DNA of 64,000 nt. It comes from Leuconostoc mesenteroides subsp. mesenteroides ATCC 8293. GTDB lineage: Bacteria > Bacillota > Bacilli > Lactobacillales > Lactobacillaceae. The stretch is from positions 1,085,001 through 1,149,000 of the forward strand of contig NC_008531.1 in assembly GCF_000014445.1 (NCBI RefSeq), in the 5' to 3' direction. The notes beneath the pieces were generated by a model, which saw nothing but the letters and a program-made list of their open reading frames with translations, made no database searches and was not told the origin of the DNA. The position numbers and the translations under genes are program-made. Positions 40,268 to 48,864 of the stretch are shown here, piece by piece (positions within the stretch are counted from its first letter, which is position 1; the number at the start of each line of letters is the position of its first letter).

Positions 40268-41149
40268 ATGGCAATCAACATTGAACAAGTCAAGCGCCGT
40301 CGAACGACAGCGCAACCTAGACGTCCAAATTTCCATCGTTTGAAAAGGCACCATCCAATTCTAAAAACACTGTTATTAGCCATGATTGGCATCTTAATTG
40401 TCACCGGCGCTGTGATTTACGGTAACCATACGCAGTGGCAAACAGCGCAGAAGGTTCAAAAAGCTAGTCATAAGGCTGTTGCTAAAGCAAAAAAACAACC
40501 TGTTGTCAAAGCAAGTCAAGTCAAACAAGTGGCGGCACAGACAAGTGTCAAACCTGATTACTCAGGGACTGGCGGTTTAACTAGCAAAAAAGATATGTTA
40601 AAACTAGCCCAAAGCAATCAAGCTGAAATCCTACGTGGACATGTGGCTGTGCCAAGTTTTAGCATTAATGAGCCAATCTATGAAGGCACAAGTAACCACG
40701 TCTTAGCCATTGGTGCGGGCATGAATGCACCCAACCTAAAGTTTGGAACTGGATTAGTCCCAATATTTGCTCACAATATGGGTGATTATAACGCCGTGTG
40801 GCCATACCATCCTACCAAGTTTAGTACGCTACAAAACATGACTGAAAAAACCATCATCGGGAAAGATATTTATCTCTCTGATGGTCATACAGTTTATCGT
40901 TATAAAGCGACCAAATTAGATTATGGTATCGCTGTGGGCGTGATGAATCAAGAACTAGCTGTTGAGAACACAGGCAAACCAAAGGTTAAATTGATTGTTT
41001 GTTTGGAAGATCAAGAATTTTGGCAGCAAGTTAAAGCGAGTCACTACACAAATTTCACCGCTAAAAAGCGAATCGTGCTGACGGGTGAATTAGTTGGTCA
41101 ACAATCAATTAATTCCCTGGACAGCAATTTAAAGCAACAACTGCAATAA
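40268..41149 (+). CDS. sortase
   Basis: 293 residues. An N-terminal membrane helix (about 33-52) is followed by the sortase barrel from about residue 120: GHVAVPSFSINEPIYEG is the usual first strand region, IFAHNM holds His169, KLIVCLED holds Cys245, and AKKRIVL holds Arg268, giving the full catalytic triad. The Cys loop (VCLED) differs from the usual TLxTC. A surface adhesin with an atypical sorting signal is encoded 65 nt downstream, so this is probably a dedicated enzyme that anchors it to the wall. Confidence 0.85.
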   Translation: MAINIEQVKRRRTTAQPRRPNFHRLKRHHPILKTLLLAMIGILIVTGAVIYGNHTQWQTAQKVQKASHKAVAKAKKQPVVKASQVKQVAAQTSVKPDYSGTGGLTSKKDMLKLAQSNQAEILRGHVAVPSFSINEPIYEGTSNHVLAIGAGMNAPNLKFGTGLVPIFAHNMGDYNAVWPYHPTKFSTLQNMTEKTIIGKDIYLSDGHTVYRYKATKLDYGIAVGVMNQELAVENTGKPKVKLIVCLEDQEFWQQVKASHYTNFTAKKRIVLTGELVGQQSINSLDSNLKQQLQ

Positions 41150-41214
41150 AACTTATTAAATAGTAAGGGTAGCAAATCACCACCCTTCAAAAATCGGAAG
41201 AGAGAATATTTATT

Positions 41215-43233
41215 ATGTCACATAACATTAAACACAAACTACGCCATCGTATTTTTGAAGGCGCAGCCATTGCCACGATTATGATTCCAATGGCTTCACC
41301 AATCATTGCACATGCCACGGATACCCCAACACCTGTTAGGCTCTCTTCAACTGGGACGAAAGTGAAAATTGATGACGCAGATTTGCAAAAAGCCATTGCT
41401 GATGCCAAAACCGCTGGTGTGGACTTAACGCAAGAAAAGACTGATACACAAACAGTTAAATCTAGCGAAATAGCATCCGCCAAAAGTAAGATCACTGACA
41501 CCTACAAGACACAGGTTTCAACGCTTGAAGCTGCTACTAAAAAGCAGACCACCGCTAACACTGACTACGCTACCAAAGAGGCGCAGTATCAAAAAGATTT
41601 AGCTCAGTATAACAAAGATGAAGCCGCCTATGAGGCAGAAATTGCTAAACATAAAGATGATACGCCTATCGCTGACAAGAATGGCATCAAGGTTAATGGT
41701 GATTATAATGAAGCTGGTAAAGGCTCACTAGATTACTACAAAAATTTTGATGTTGTCGTTGATGGTTCAAAGGTGAAAGACTTTGCATCTGTTTCTGATT
41801 TAGGTTGGAACAAAGATAGTAAGGTCACTGCAATTGGTAAAACACAAGTTTTGAATACTGACAGCACAAACTTTAATGCCCCTTCAAAGGATATGTACCT
41901 AATTAAGGATTTCAATAAGGGACAACAGTTCAAGATTGTAAATGTTGGGACTGATAAGATTACAGGTAAAAAAATCAACGCGATCATTACCTTTACCAAT
42001 ACGGTTAAAAGTACCGGCTCTGATTCACATTACCTAGCCGTTGGTAAGCAAGATATGGATGGTCAAACTAATGATTCTGTCCGTTTTGAATATCTTAATA
42101 CCGATGGGGTCAAGACTAAAATCAATTATGAATACTCTGATGGTAAAGCGGCCAATTTGGTAACCGCGTTCGCCATTGGTGACGTTGATGTCTTACAAGG
42201 TATGCAGACTGACTATGGTAATGTCACGCAATTGAGTCCCAAAGACAATGGTCTAGAGATTGACAAGAATGCCCCTTCTGGATTATTCGGCACTTATACG
42301 ACAAGTGCTGCTGGTTTGGACGGTTTTAACGACACACCGCTTGGAACGGTCGGTTTAGTAGGAACTGGTTCAAGCTTCACGTATAACTTCTTTGATGAAT
42401 ACACTAAAAATGCCACCAAAGCAGATACGACGGCAAGCAATGTTATTACCGAAAAGGGTGGCTTGGTTAATGCCTGGAAGGCTTTGGGAACACAATATAA
42501 TCTATTTGGTTCCTCTGCGGCTCTAAATGTAGTGACACCACCTGTTAAGCCAACACCACCAACAAAGGAAACGGTCAAGGCTAGTTACAAGCTCAGCGAA
42601 TTATACACAACGCCAGAGCCACACAAGTCAGAAACAGATGATAGTGGTAAGGACAACAACGGTCAAAACGTTAAGCCAGGTCAAACTTTGAAATACAAGT
42701 TGACGTGGGATTTGAAAGGTTTAGAAGCCATTGACGTGGATAAGGATACTTTGGCTAAGGGCTTGTCATTCATGGATGATTATGATGAGACTAAGCTAGA
42801 TATTACTGATCAAACTAAAAAAGATTTCACTGTCATTGATGCTAAAACACAAAAGTCAGTGATGGATGAACTCCAACAAGATTGGGATATCAAGAACGGT
42901 AAGTGGACATTGAAGGCCAAGAACGTGCAAGACTTTTTGACTAATCATGCAGGTCATGAATTCACAATCACGTTTAATCCAGTGATTAAAAAGGATGCCA
43001 CAAGTACGGTGACAAACACTGCGGTTCAAAAGGACTTTGGTCAGGATTTTGATACTGAAACAGTGAAGAATCTAATCACGCCTGATACGCCAAAGCCAGA
43101 TACACCATCAACGCCTAATACAAGTTATGGTGAAGCGCCAAAGGGTTGGTTATATGGGGCGATTGCAGCGATTGCATTAGCAGGCGCCGCATTTGGGTTC
43201 CGCAAGCCAATCAAGAAGTGGTTCCATAAGTAA
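41215..43233 (+). CDS. wall-anchored aggregation-substance / antigen I/II-like adhesin
   Basis: 672 residues. The signal peptide ends near residue 33 (PIIAHATDT). A heptad-rich alpha region (about 50-150, YQKDLAQYNKDEAAYEAEI) resembles antigen I/II A-repeats; a central beta-rich region (about 155-440) resembles the GbpC/V-type lectin domain; a C-terminal isopeptide-type domain (about 460-620) follows. The end has NTSYGEA (635-641), a hydrophobic helix and a basic tail, a sorting signal lacking LPxTG. PrgB-type adhesins promote mating aggregation, the likely role here. Confidence 0.8.
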   Translation: MSHNIKHKLRHRIFEGAAIATIMIPMASPIIAHATDTPTPVRLSSTGTKVKIDDADLQKAIADAKTAGVDLTQEKTDTQTVKSSEIASAKSKITDTYKTQVSTLEAATKKQTTANTDYATKEAQYQKDLAQYNKDEAAYEAEIAKHKDDTPIADKNGIKVNGDYNEAGKGSLDYYKNFDVVVDGSKVKDFASVSDLGWNKDSKVTAIGKTQVLNTDSTNFNAPSKDMYLIKDFNKGQQFKIVNVGTDKITGKKINAIITFTNTVKSTGSDSHYLAVGKQDMDGQTNDSVRFEYLNTDGVKTKINYEYSDGKAANLVTAFAIGDVDVLQGMQTDYGNVTQLSPKDNGLEIDKNAPSGLFGTYTTSAAGLDGFNDTPLGTVGLVGTGSSFTYNFFDEYTKNATKADTTASNVITEKGGLVNAWKALGTQYNLFGSSAALNVVTPPVKPTPPTKETVKASYKLSELYTTPEPHKSETDDSGKDNNGQNVKPGQTLKYKLTWDLKGLEAIDVDKDTLAKGLSFMDDYDETKLDITDQTKKDFTVIDAKTQKSVMDELQQDWDIKNGKWTLKAKNVQDFLTNHAGHEFTITFNPVIKKDATSTVTNTAVQKDFGQDFDTETVKNLITPDTPKPDTPSTPNTSYGEAPKGWLYGAIAAIALAGAAFGFRKPIKKWFHK

Positions 43234-43251
43234 CAACAAAGTACAAGATTA

Positions 43252-43280
43252 AACAGTGCCTTAGGGCATTGTTTTTTTGT
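43252..43280 (+). terminator. terminator of transfer operon C
   Basis: AACAGTGCC / GGGCATTGTT with a 3-nt loop and T7. Confidence 0.8.
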
Positions 43281-43750
43281 TTCTCCTTATCCAGAGATAA
43301 AATAATGAACAATAAACCTTGTTTTGTTCTTCACAAAGTGGTATATTAAAAGTGTTCAGAGGGGGTATTGACATGTGATATTGACAGTCTGTTTTCCTAA
43401 ACATATCATTTCTTTTTTGAAAATTATCACGTCTCACTTCACGAATTTAACAATATCTCATGGTCTCTCAGAACATATTTCTTAAGTTAAACAGTGAATC
43501 TTTACTCCAGGTTGACTGCGCAAATAGAGCCGTCCTTTGATGGCTTTTTTTGTGTGTGATTTTGAACAATCATACTTGACAAGCCAAAAAGACACGGCAA
43601 ATTGATGGTTATAACATTAAACCGTTAGTACAATAATATTAGAAAATATAGATCAATAACTTAGGTAAAAGCAAGTCTATTATCTATATCAATACAAGTA
43701 TACACGTCTACATACGATAAACATATTGATGTGTATGTTAGCATATATAT
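43281..43750. other. gene-free region with a terminator and par-like AT-rich repeats
   Basis: No gene seen. It has two close TTGACA words (about 43367-43390), a terminator at 43528-43551 that could end a short unknown transcript, and an AT-rich tail (43640-43750) with TATCAATA, TATACAC and palindromic ACATAC/GTATGT words that resemble the stretch upstream of parA. It could be a second partition or replication-related site. The left end of an IS30 element follows. Confidence 0.4.
43528..43551 (+). terminator. orphan terminator
   Basis: AGCCGTC / GATGGCT with a 4-nt loop followed by T7; no gene upstream within 290 nt. Confidence 0.6.
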
Positions 43751-44777
43751 GGTAGATTGTAAAATTAAACCGAACACTTGAATAAAAAAGCCGCAGCGCC
43801 TTTAATGGTAATTGCCTAAAATAACCATAAAGGAACTGCGACTCATGACTAGTTTATCATCTCAAGAACGCACTGTCATTCAAACTTTACTCGAATTGAA
43901 TTATTCTGTTCGTGCCATTGCGCGCTTTATTAAACGCTCTCCTTCAACCGTTTCGATTGAAATTCATCAAGTTACACCCTATAAAGCTGAGATTGCTCAT
44001 GCGTTGGCATTGAAAAAACGTCATCTACGTGGTCGTCATGACACGCTAACACCAGCTATCGCTGTCTTTTTGAATCACCACATTGGTATATTGAAGTGGT
44101 CACCAGAAACCGCTGCGCATGTTTTAGGGTTACCTTTCAAAACGATTTATAATTGGCTCAATGCTGGTCGACTCAAACTATCATTGGCTGATTTACCTGA
44201 CAAAGGTATCCGTCAAAAGCGTCAATCTGATGGTAGACGACAAGTATTTGTGCATGGTCGTTCGATTGAAACGAGACCTGAAAGTGTGAAAGCACGACAA
44301 ACCTTTGGACATTTTGAAGTTGACACCATGCAATCGGGTAAAAGACGTGGCGATGTGCTGGTGACAATTACTGAAAGACTAAGCCGGCAACATATTGTGA
44401 GGCAAGTTAGTGGTCGCAATAGTCAGGCAGTGACACCAGTCTTAATTCGTTTTTTTCAAGGGATCAAAAATGCCAAGTCAATCACTGTTGATCGTGGGCG
44501 AGAATTTGCAAAATATAACGAAATCGAGCAAAAACTAGGCATTCCAGTCTATTTTGCGCACCCGTATTCACCTGAAGAACGTGGGAGTAATGAGATATTA
44601 AATCGATACGTCCGTCGTTTTATACCGAAAGAACGTAAAATTGAAACAGTTAGCGCCAAAGAATTAGATCAAATTAATCATTGGATCAATGCGAGACCAA
44701 TGAAAACACTCAACTGGCAATCACCACGAAAGGTTTTTCAGCAGTTTGCAGTGTTCGGTTAATTCTTTCAATCTACC
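43751..44777 (+). mobile_element. IS30-family element, copy 1 (IS1070-like)
   Basis: 1027 bp. Imperfect terminal inverted repeats begin GGTAGATTG and contain CCGAACACT at both ends. The flanks are ATAT-rich on both sides (ATATAT / ATATATATA), so the target duplication cannot be read exactly. One transposase gene fills it. Length, ends and host fit IS1070 of Leuconostoc as I remember it; identity should be confirmed by alignment. Confidence 0.9.
43845..44762 (+). CDS. IS30-family transposase (copy 1)
   Basis: 305 residues from ATG 43845 (MTSLSSQERT), behind AAAGGA; an in-frame TTG upstream at 43812 is less likely. The N-terminal helix-turn-helix (YSVRAIARFIKRSPSTVSIEI) binds the IS ends. The DDE catalytic core is present: FEVDTMQSG, TVDRGREF and the Glu of EERGSNEILNRY. 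It appears intact. It differs from copy 2 by one residue (Lys versus Ile in LALKxRH). Confidence 0.93.
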   Translation: MTSLSSQERTVIQTLLELNYSVRAIARFIKRSPSTVSIEIHQVTPYKAEIAHALALKKRHLRGRHDTLTPAIAVFLNHHIGILKWSPETAAHVLGLPFKTIYNWLNAGRLKLSLADLPDKGIRQKRQSDGRRQVFVHGRSIETRPESVKARQTFGHFEVDTMQSGKRRGDVLVTITERLSRQHIVRQVSGRNSQAVTPVLIRFFQGIKNAKSITVDRGREFAKYNEIEQKLGIPVYFAHPYSPEERGSNEILNRYVRRFIPKERKIETVSAKELDQINHWINARPMKTLNWQSPRKVFQQFAVFG

Positions 44778-44915
44778 ATATATATAAACTATAACAGCAT
44801 TAAAACGTTGATACCAAGCTATTTGCGCAGTTATTCACTTTTGTTTTTCTTAACATTTAAACTATTGACCGAATGTCATTTTTATAGTCTTATTGAGAGA
44901 AGGAATAATTGCCAC

Positions 44916-45941
44916 ATGACTAAGAAAAATCCAAAATCAAAGTACGCTCGCTTAGATTTTAGCGAGCGTGTGACGATACAAAATATGATAGATGACGGCA
45001 AAACTAATGCAGAAATTGCTCGTAAACTAAATCGTCCTCGTGCAACCATCACACACGAACTAAAACGCAATGCACGCGTTATTATTTGGCGTGGCAAAAC
45101 CAAGATATTACGACATACATACGAACCGGTACAAGCAGCTAGACGCGCTGAGTATCACCAGTCAAAGTCACATCATTCACAGCCAAAAATTACGCCAAAA
45201 AAACGTGAAAAGATTGATTATTATCTCAAAAAGAAACATTGGTCGCCAGAACAAATTGCACATGGTGTGCCACGAATTGGTGTTTGCACACGAACAATCT
45301 ATAACTGGATACTTAATCGCAACCTGAGTGCGACATTAAATGATTTACCGCTTAAAGGCAAAAGGCGCAGGCATCTTAGGGCAAAACCAGTTAATCCAGA
45401 ACATAAACGGATGATGATTGAAACACGTTCAATACACAACCGTCCAGAAGTCATCAATAATCGTTCAACATTTGGTCATTGGGAAATTGATGGGGTGATG
45501 AGTCCTCAAGATTCCCAATCTTTCGTGATCACATTTGTGGAACGAAAAACACGTTTTATGGTTGGTGTCAAAGCTAAGAGTAAGAGTTCAGATGATGTCA
45601 AAACAGCCCTAGATACCTTTATGTCAAGGTTTGAAAATGTTTGTGAAAGCATCACATGTGACCGCGGCACAGAATTCACCAGTAGTTTATTTATTTATAG
45701 CATTGAAGATACATACGGTAAAAAGTTATATTACGCTGATCCACAATCACCAGGTCAACGTGGTACAAACGAACGCATGAATCGTGAATTAAGGCGTGTA
45801 TTTCCTGCTGGTTATGACTTTACTAAGATTACCCAACGTAAGCTTCAAAACGCCATTCAGGACATTAATGAGCGTCCTAGAAATGTGCTCAGGTTCAAAA
45901 CACCTGAAAAAGTCTTTACCAAGCGAATCATGGTAGCTTAA
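44916..45941 (+). CDS. IS30-family transposase of a different element
   Basis: 341 residues from ATG 44916 (MTKKNPKSKY), with AGAAGGAA ahead. The helix-turn-helix (TNAEIARKLNRPRATITHELKRN) and full DDE triad (HWEIDGVM, TCDRGTEF, GQRGTNERMNRE) are present, so it looks intact. It is clearly diverged from the IS1070-like transposases on either side. Element ends are uncertain: AAGCTATT (44815 region) and AATAGCTT (45990 region) could belong to imperfect terminal repeats, giving about 1.18 kb. Confidence 0.88.
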   Translation: MTKKNPKSKYARLDFSERVTIQNMIDDGKTNAEIARKLNRPRATITHELKRNARVIIWRGKTKILRHTYEPVQAARRAEYHQSKSHHSQPKITPKKREKIDYYLKKKHWSPEQIAHGVPRIGVCTRTIYNWILNRNLSATLNDLPLKGKRRRHLRAKPVNPEHKRMMIETRSIHNRPEVINNRSTFGHWEIDGVMSPQDSQSFVITFVERKTRFMVGVKAKSKSSDDVKTALDTFMSRFENVCESITCDRGTEFTSSLFIYSIEDTYGKKLYYADPQSPGQRGTNERMNRELRRVFPAGYDFTKITQRKLQNAIQDINERPRNVLRFKTPEKVFTKRIMVA

Positions 45942-46352
45942 TCATCAATAGCTGCTAAAAATCGCTAATTGTTAAGACAGTGCAAAGTCAATAGCTTTGG
46001 GCTGCATTTTTGCGTATAATAATAACCAGATAAACACGAATTAAGTGCTTGATTAGCTTAAAAAAGTCAAAATGGCAATGCAAAAACTAAATATGCGACC
46101 AACATTAAACATCAAAAACAAATTATGGTAGTGGAAATTTAGAAACGCAAAACCATAAACAGCACAAAAACAGTCTTTGTAATCAGATTGTAAACAAATC
46201 CGCTATCACAACAGCGACAACGGATTAGGCAAAATAAAATCTATTTTTTTAGATTATTTGTTACTTTGAGGGTTGACAAATTCAGTTCGTCTTTTAGTTA
46301 ACATAATATATATTATCGAAAGTAAATATTTTAAAATAAAAATTATAATTAC
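45942..46352. other. gene-free stretch between the IS30-type gene and the NUDIX gene
   Basis: No ORF with coding character. The first about 55 nt are probably the right end of the preceding insertion element. The rest is AT-rich with no clear hairpin or promoter that I can defend. Confidence 0.5.
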
Positions 46353-46826
46353 CTACACTATCAATTGTTTATACAACGCTTTAAGAATATACCAATCTGA
46401 GTAATCAATATTTGCCATATTTAATATCTGAATAAGTGGAATCCATTGCGTTTTATTATTTTCATCTTCACTGGCATTATATATGAACTCTTTTGAGACA
46501 GAGCTATTAACATGTGAAACATAAACAACCCTAAGATGCTCTCTTTCATTTGTGGATCTTTGAACTGAAAAGGAATCCAAATACGCAATGTGATTCAAAT
46601 TCAAGTGAACCTCCTCACTGGTTTCTCTGAGAGCTGCATCTATTGGCTTTTCTCCTGGTTCAATATGTCCTGAAGGCAGTTCCCACTGTTCCCGCCACGT
46701 ATTCCATCCCACGAGTACTTTACTATCATCCAGTATAATAACGGTGGCGCTTGAAAGAATTGTCTGATTTTGATGGATTAATGATTTGTAGGAAATATTT
46801 TTTTGTTCCATTTTAATTTTATTCAT
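46353..46826 (-). CDS. NUDIX hydrolase
   Basis: 157 residues. The NUDIX box lies at about 53-75: GHIEPGEKPIDAALRETSEEV matches Gx5Ex7REUxEExGU except for the final Gly. NUDIX enzymes hydrolyse nucleoside diphosphates linked to another group; the substrate is unknown. GAGGG precedes ATG 46826. It is divergent from a HAD phosphatase gene whose start lies only 17-40 nt away, and which has been split by the second IS copy, so the pair was probably one functional unit before the insertion. Confidence 0.85.
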   Translation of the reverse strand: MNKIKMEQKNISYKSLIHQNQTILSSATVIILDDSKVLVGWNTWREQWELPSGHIEPGEKPIDAALRETSEEVHLNLNHIAYLDSFSVQRSTNEREHLRVVYVSHVNSSVSKEFIYNASEDENNKTQWIPLIQILNMANIDYSDWYILKALYKQLIV

Positions 46827-46874
46827 TATGCTTCAGACCCTCATGAATAAGCTGTATACTAAAAATATGAATAT

Positions 46875-47901
46875 GGTAGATTGTAAAATTAAACCGAACA
46901 CTTGAATAAAAAAGCCGCAGCGCCTTTAATGGTAATTGCCTAAAATAACCATAAAGGAACTGCGACTCATGACTAGTTTATCATCTCAAGAACGCACTGT
47001 CATTCAAACTTTACTCGAATTGAATTATTCTGTTCGTGCCATTGCGCGCTTTATTAAACGCTCTCCTTCAACCGTTTCGATTGAAATTCATCAAGTTACA
47101 CCCTATAAAGCTGAGATTGCTCATGCGTTGGCATTGAAAATACGTCATCTACGTGGTCGTCATGACACGCTAACACCAGCTATCGCTGTCTTTTTGAATC
47201 ACCACATTGGTATATTGAAGTGGTCACCAGAAACCGCTGCGCATGTTTTAGGGTTACCTTTCAAAACGATTTATAATTGGCTCAATGCTGGTCGACTCAA
47301 ACTATCATTGGCTGATTTACCTGACAAAGGTATCCGTCAAAAGCGTCAATCTGATGGTAGACGACAAGTATTTGTGCATGGTCGTTCGATTGAAACGAGA
47401 CCTGAAAGTGTGAAAGCACGACAAACCTTTGGACATTTTGAAGTTGACACCATGCAATCGGGTAAAAGACGTGGCGATGTGCTGGTGACAATTACTGAAA
47501 GACTAAGCCGGCAACATATTGTGAGGCAAGTTAGTGGTCGCAATAGTCAGGCAGTGACACCAGTCTTAATTCGTTTTTTTCAAGGGATCAAAAATGCCAA
47601 GTCAATCACTGTTGATCGTGGGCGAGAATTTGCAAAATATAACGAAATCGAGCAAAAACTAGGCATTCCAGTCTATTTTGCGCACCCGTATTCACCTGAA
47701 GAACGTGGGAGTAATGAGATATTAAATCGATACGTCCGTCGTTTTATACCGAAAGAACGTAAAATTGAAACAGTTAGCGCCAAAGAATTAGATCAAATTA
47801 ATCATTGGATCAATGCGAGACCAATGAAAACACTCAACTGGCAATCACCACGAAAGGTTTTTCAGCAGTTTGCAGTGTTCGGTTAATTCTTTCAATCTAC
47901 C
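46875..47901 (+). mobile_element. IS30-family element, copy 2 (IS1070-like)
   Basis: 1027 bp with the same ends as copy 1 and the same orientation, almost identical in sequence. Flanks read GAATAT on the left and ATATACT on the right; treating ATAT as a 4-bp target duplication restores the HAD reading frame. Confidence 0.92.
46969..47886 (+). CDS. IS30-family transposase (copy 2)
   Basis: 305 residues from ATG 46969, same as copy 1 except for Ile in LALKIRH. HTH and DDE residues are complete. Its close identity with copy 1 implies recent transposition or duplication within this replicon. Confidence 0.93.
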   Translation: MTSLSSQERTVIQTLLELNYSVRAIARFIKRSPSTVSIEIHQVTPYKAEIAHALALKIRHLRGRHDTLTPAIAVFLNHHIGILKWSPETAAHVLGLPFKTIYNWLNAGRLKLSLADLPDKGIRQKRQSDGRRQVFVHGRSIETRPESVKARQTFGHFEVDTMQSGKRRGDVLVTITERLSRQHIVRQVSGRNSQAVTPVLIRFFQGIKNAKSITVDRGREFAKYNEIEQKLGIPVYFAHPYSPEERGSNEILNRYVRRFIPKERKIETVSAKELDQINHWINARPMKTLNWQSPRKVFQQFAVFG

Positions 47902-48473
47902 ATATACTAAATAATTATACGGCCGTTTTTATCGATCGTGATGGTACTATTGGTGGTAACGGCCATTATCAGTCACTCAATGATTTCGAACTTTTTCCTT
48001 ATGCGCTTTCTTCAATCGCAAGATTAAAAGCACATGGAATGAGTGTATTTGCGCTATCAAATCAAACCCACATTGAAAAAGGCGATATGAACTATTATGA
48101 CTTCTTCAATTCACTGATTAAAATGGGGTTTGATGATGCGTTCATTTACCCTCATTCCGAACAAACAAACTGTAATTGTCGAAAACCTAAAAAAGGATTA
48201 ATTGAACAAGCTCATCGTAAATACAATTTTCAAAACAAACAATCCATCATTATTGGTGACCGATTTTCATCAGATATTCAATTAGCTCAGAATTGTCAAA
48301 TGTTGGGTATTCATGTTGCAACAGGTAAATTCGAACCTCAATATTTTATTGACAATCAAAATCAACAAAAAAAGAATATTATTACAGTTCAGAACCTCGA
48401 AAGTGCCGTAAATTACGTTCTTAGTAATTAGATAATAATATCATTTTTGAAAATATTAACTACTACTTACTGA

Positions 48474-48839
48474 TCAATCACCCAACAACATTTCAATAGC
48501 TAACACCCCGTAATGTCTCTCCTGTTCGGGAGTATATATTTCATAAGTATCGTTAACTATTTTTTCGATATTATCAGTTGAATTACTACCAACCTTTGCA
48601 CCATTAAATTGCGCATAGAGATCAGCAAACGTAGTGAACTTGTATAATTGTTTTACACTAACCATTATTTGATTGTTATTCTCTAAATCAGTAAATAAGA
48701 TTTTATGCCCAATTTTTAATTGTGCTCGCTTCTCATCATAGAGTCCTATTTCAATTGTTTTTGTACCCCGCTGCACTAAAACAAATTGATCGTGATTTAA
48801 TCCCATTAACATAATTACCTTCTCCATCTTAAATGCCAT
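48474..48839 (-). CDS. ASCH-domain protein
   Basis: 121 residues. VLVQRGTKTIEIGLYDEKRAQLKIGHKILF matches the ASCH pattern (G.K..E.RL.D.K...I..G..I.F), a PUA-like RNA-binding fold; some members are nucleoside or RNA-processing enzymes. Starts at ATG 48839, with an alternative at 48827. It stands between a HAD gene remnant and cadD on the minus strand and may share the cadD transcript. Confidence 0.75.
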   Translation of the reverse strand: MAFKMEKVIMLMGLNHDQFVLVQRGTKTIEIGLYDEKRAQLKIGHKILFTDLENNNQIMVSVKQLYKFTTFADLYAQFNGAKVGSNSTDNIEKIVNDTYEIYTPEQERHYGVLAIEMLLGD

Positions 48840-48864
48840 TACCTATCATTATATACTAAAGGTT

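Larger units (their letters stand above)
46867..48431 (+). pseudogene. HAD-superfamily phosphatase gene split by IS copy 2
   Basis: The body (47902-48431) encodes NNYTAVFIDRDGTIGG, ALSNQTH, NCNCRKPKKG and IIIGDRFSSD, i.e. HAD motifs I-IV plus the CxC zinc-loop element of GmhB/histidinol-phosphatase-type enzymes. It has no start codon outside the IS. Removing the IS and one ATAT joins ATG 46867 to it in frame as MNILNNYTAVFIDRDGT; an in-frame ATG at 46843 also exists. The gene is therefore interrupted at codon 3. A fusion from within the IS is possible in frame but lacks a ribosome site. Confidence 0.8.

Noticed and set aside
44173..44419. Antisense ORFs within the IS30 transposase gene
   Set aside because: Shadows of the transposase frame, repeated identically in both copies, without ribosome sites.
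47805..48431. HAD gene starting inside the IS element
   Set aside because: The start lies within the transposase gene in another frame with no ribosome site; the HAD motifs begin only after the IS end, so the frame is an accidental fusion.
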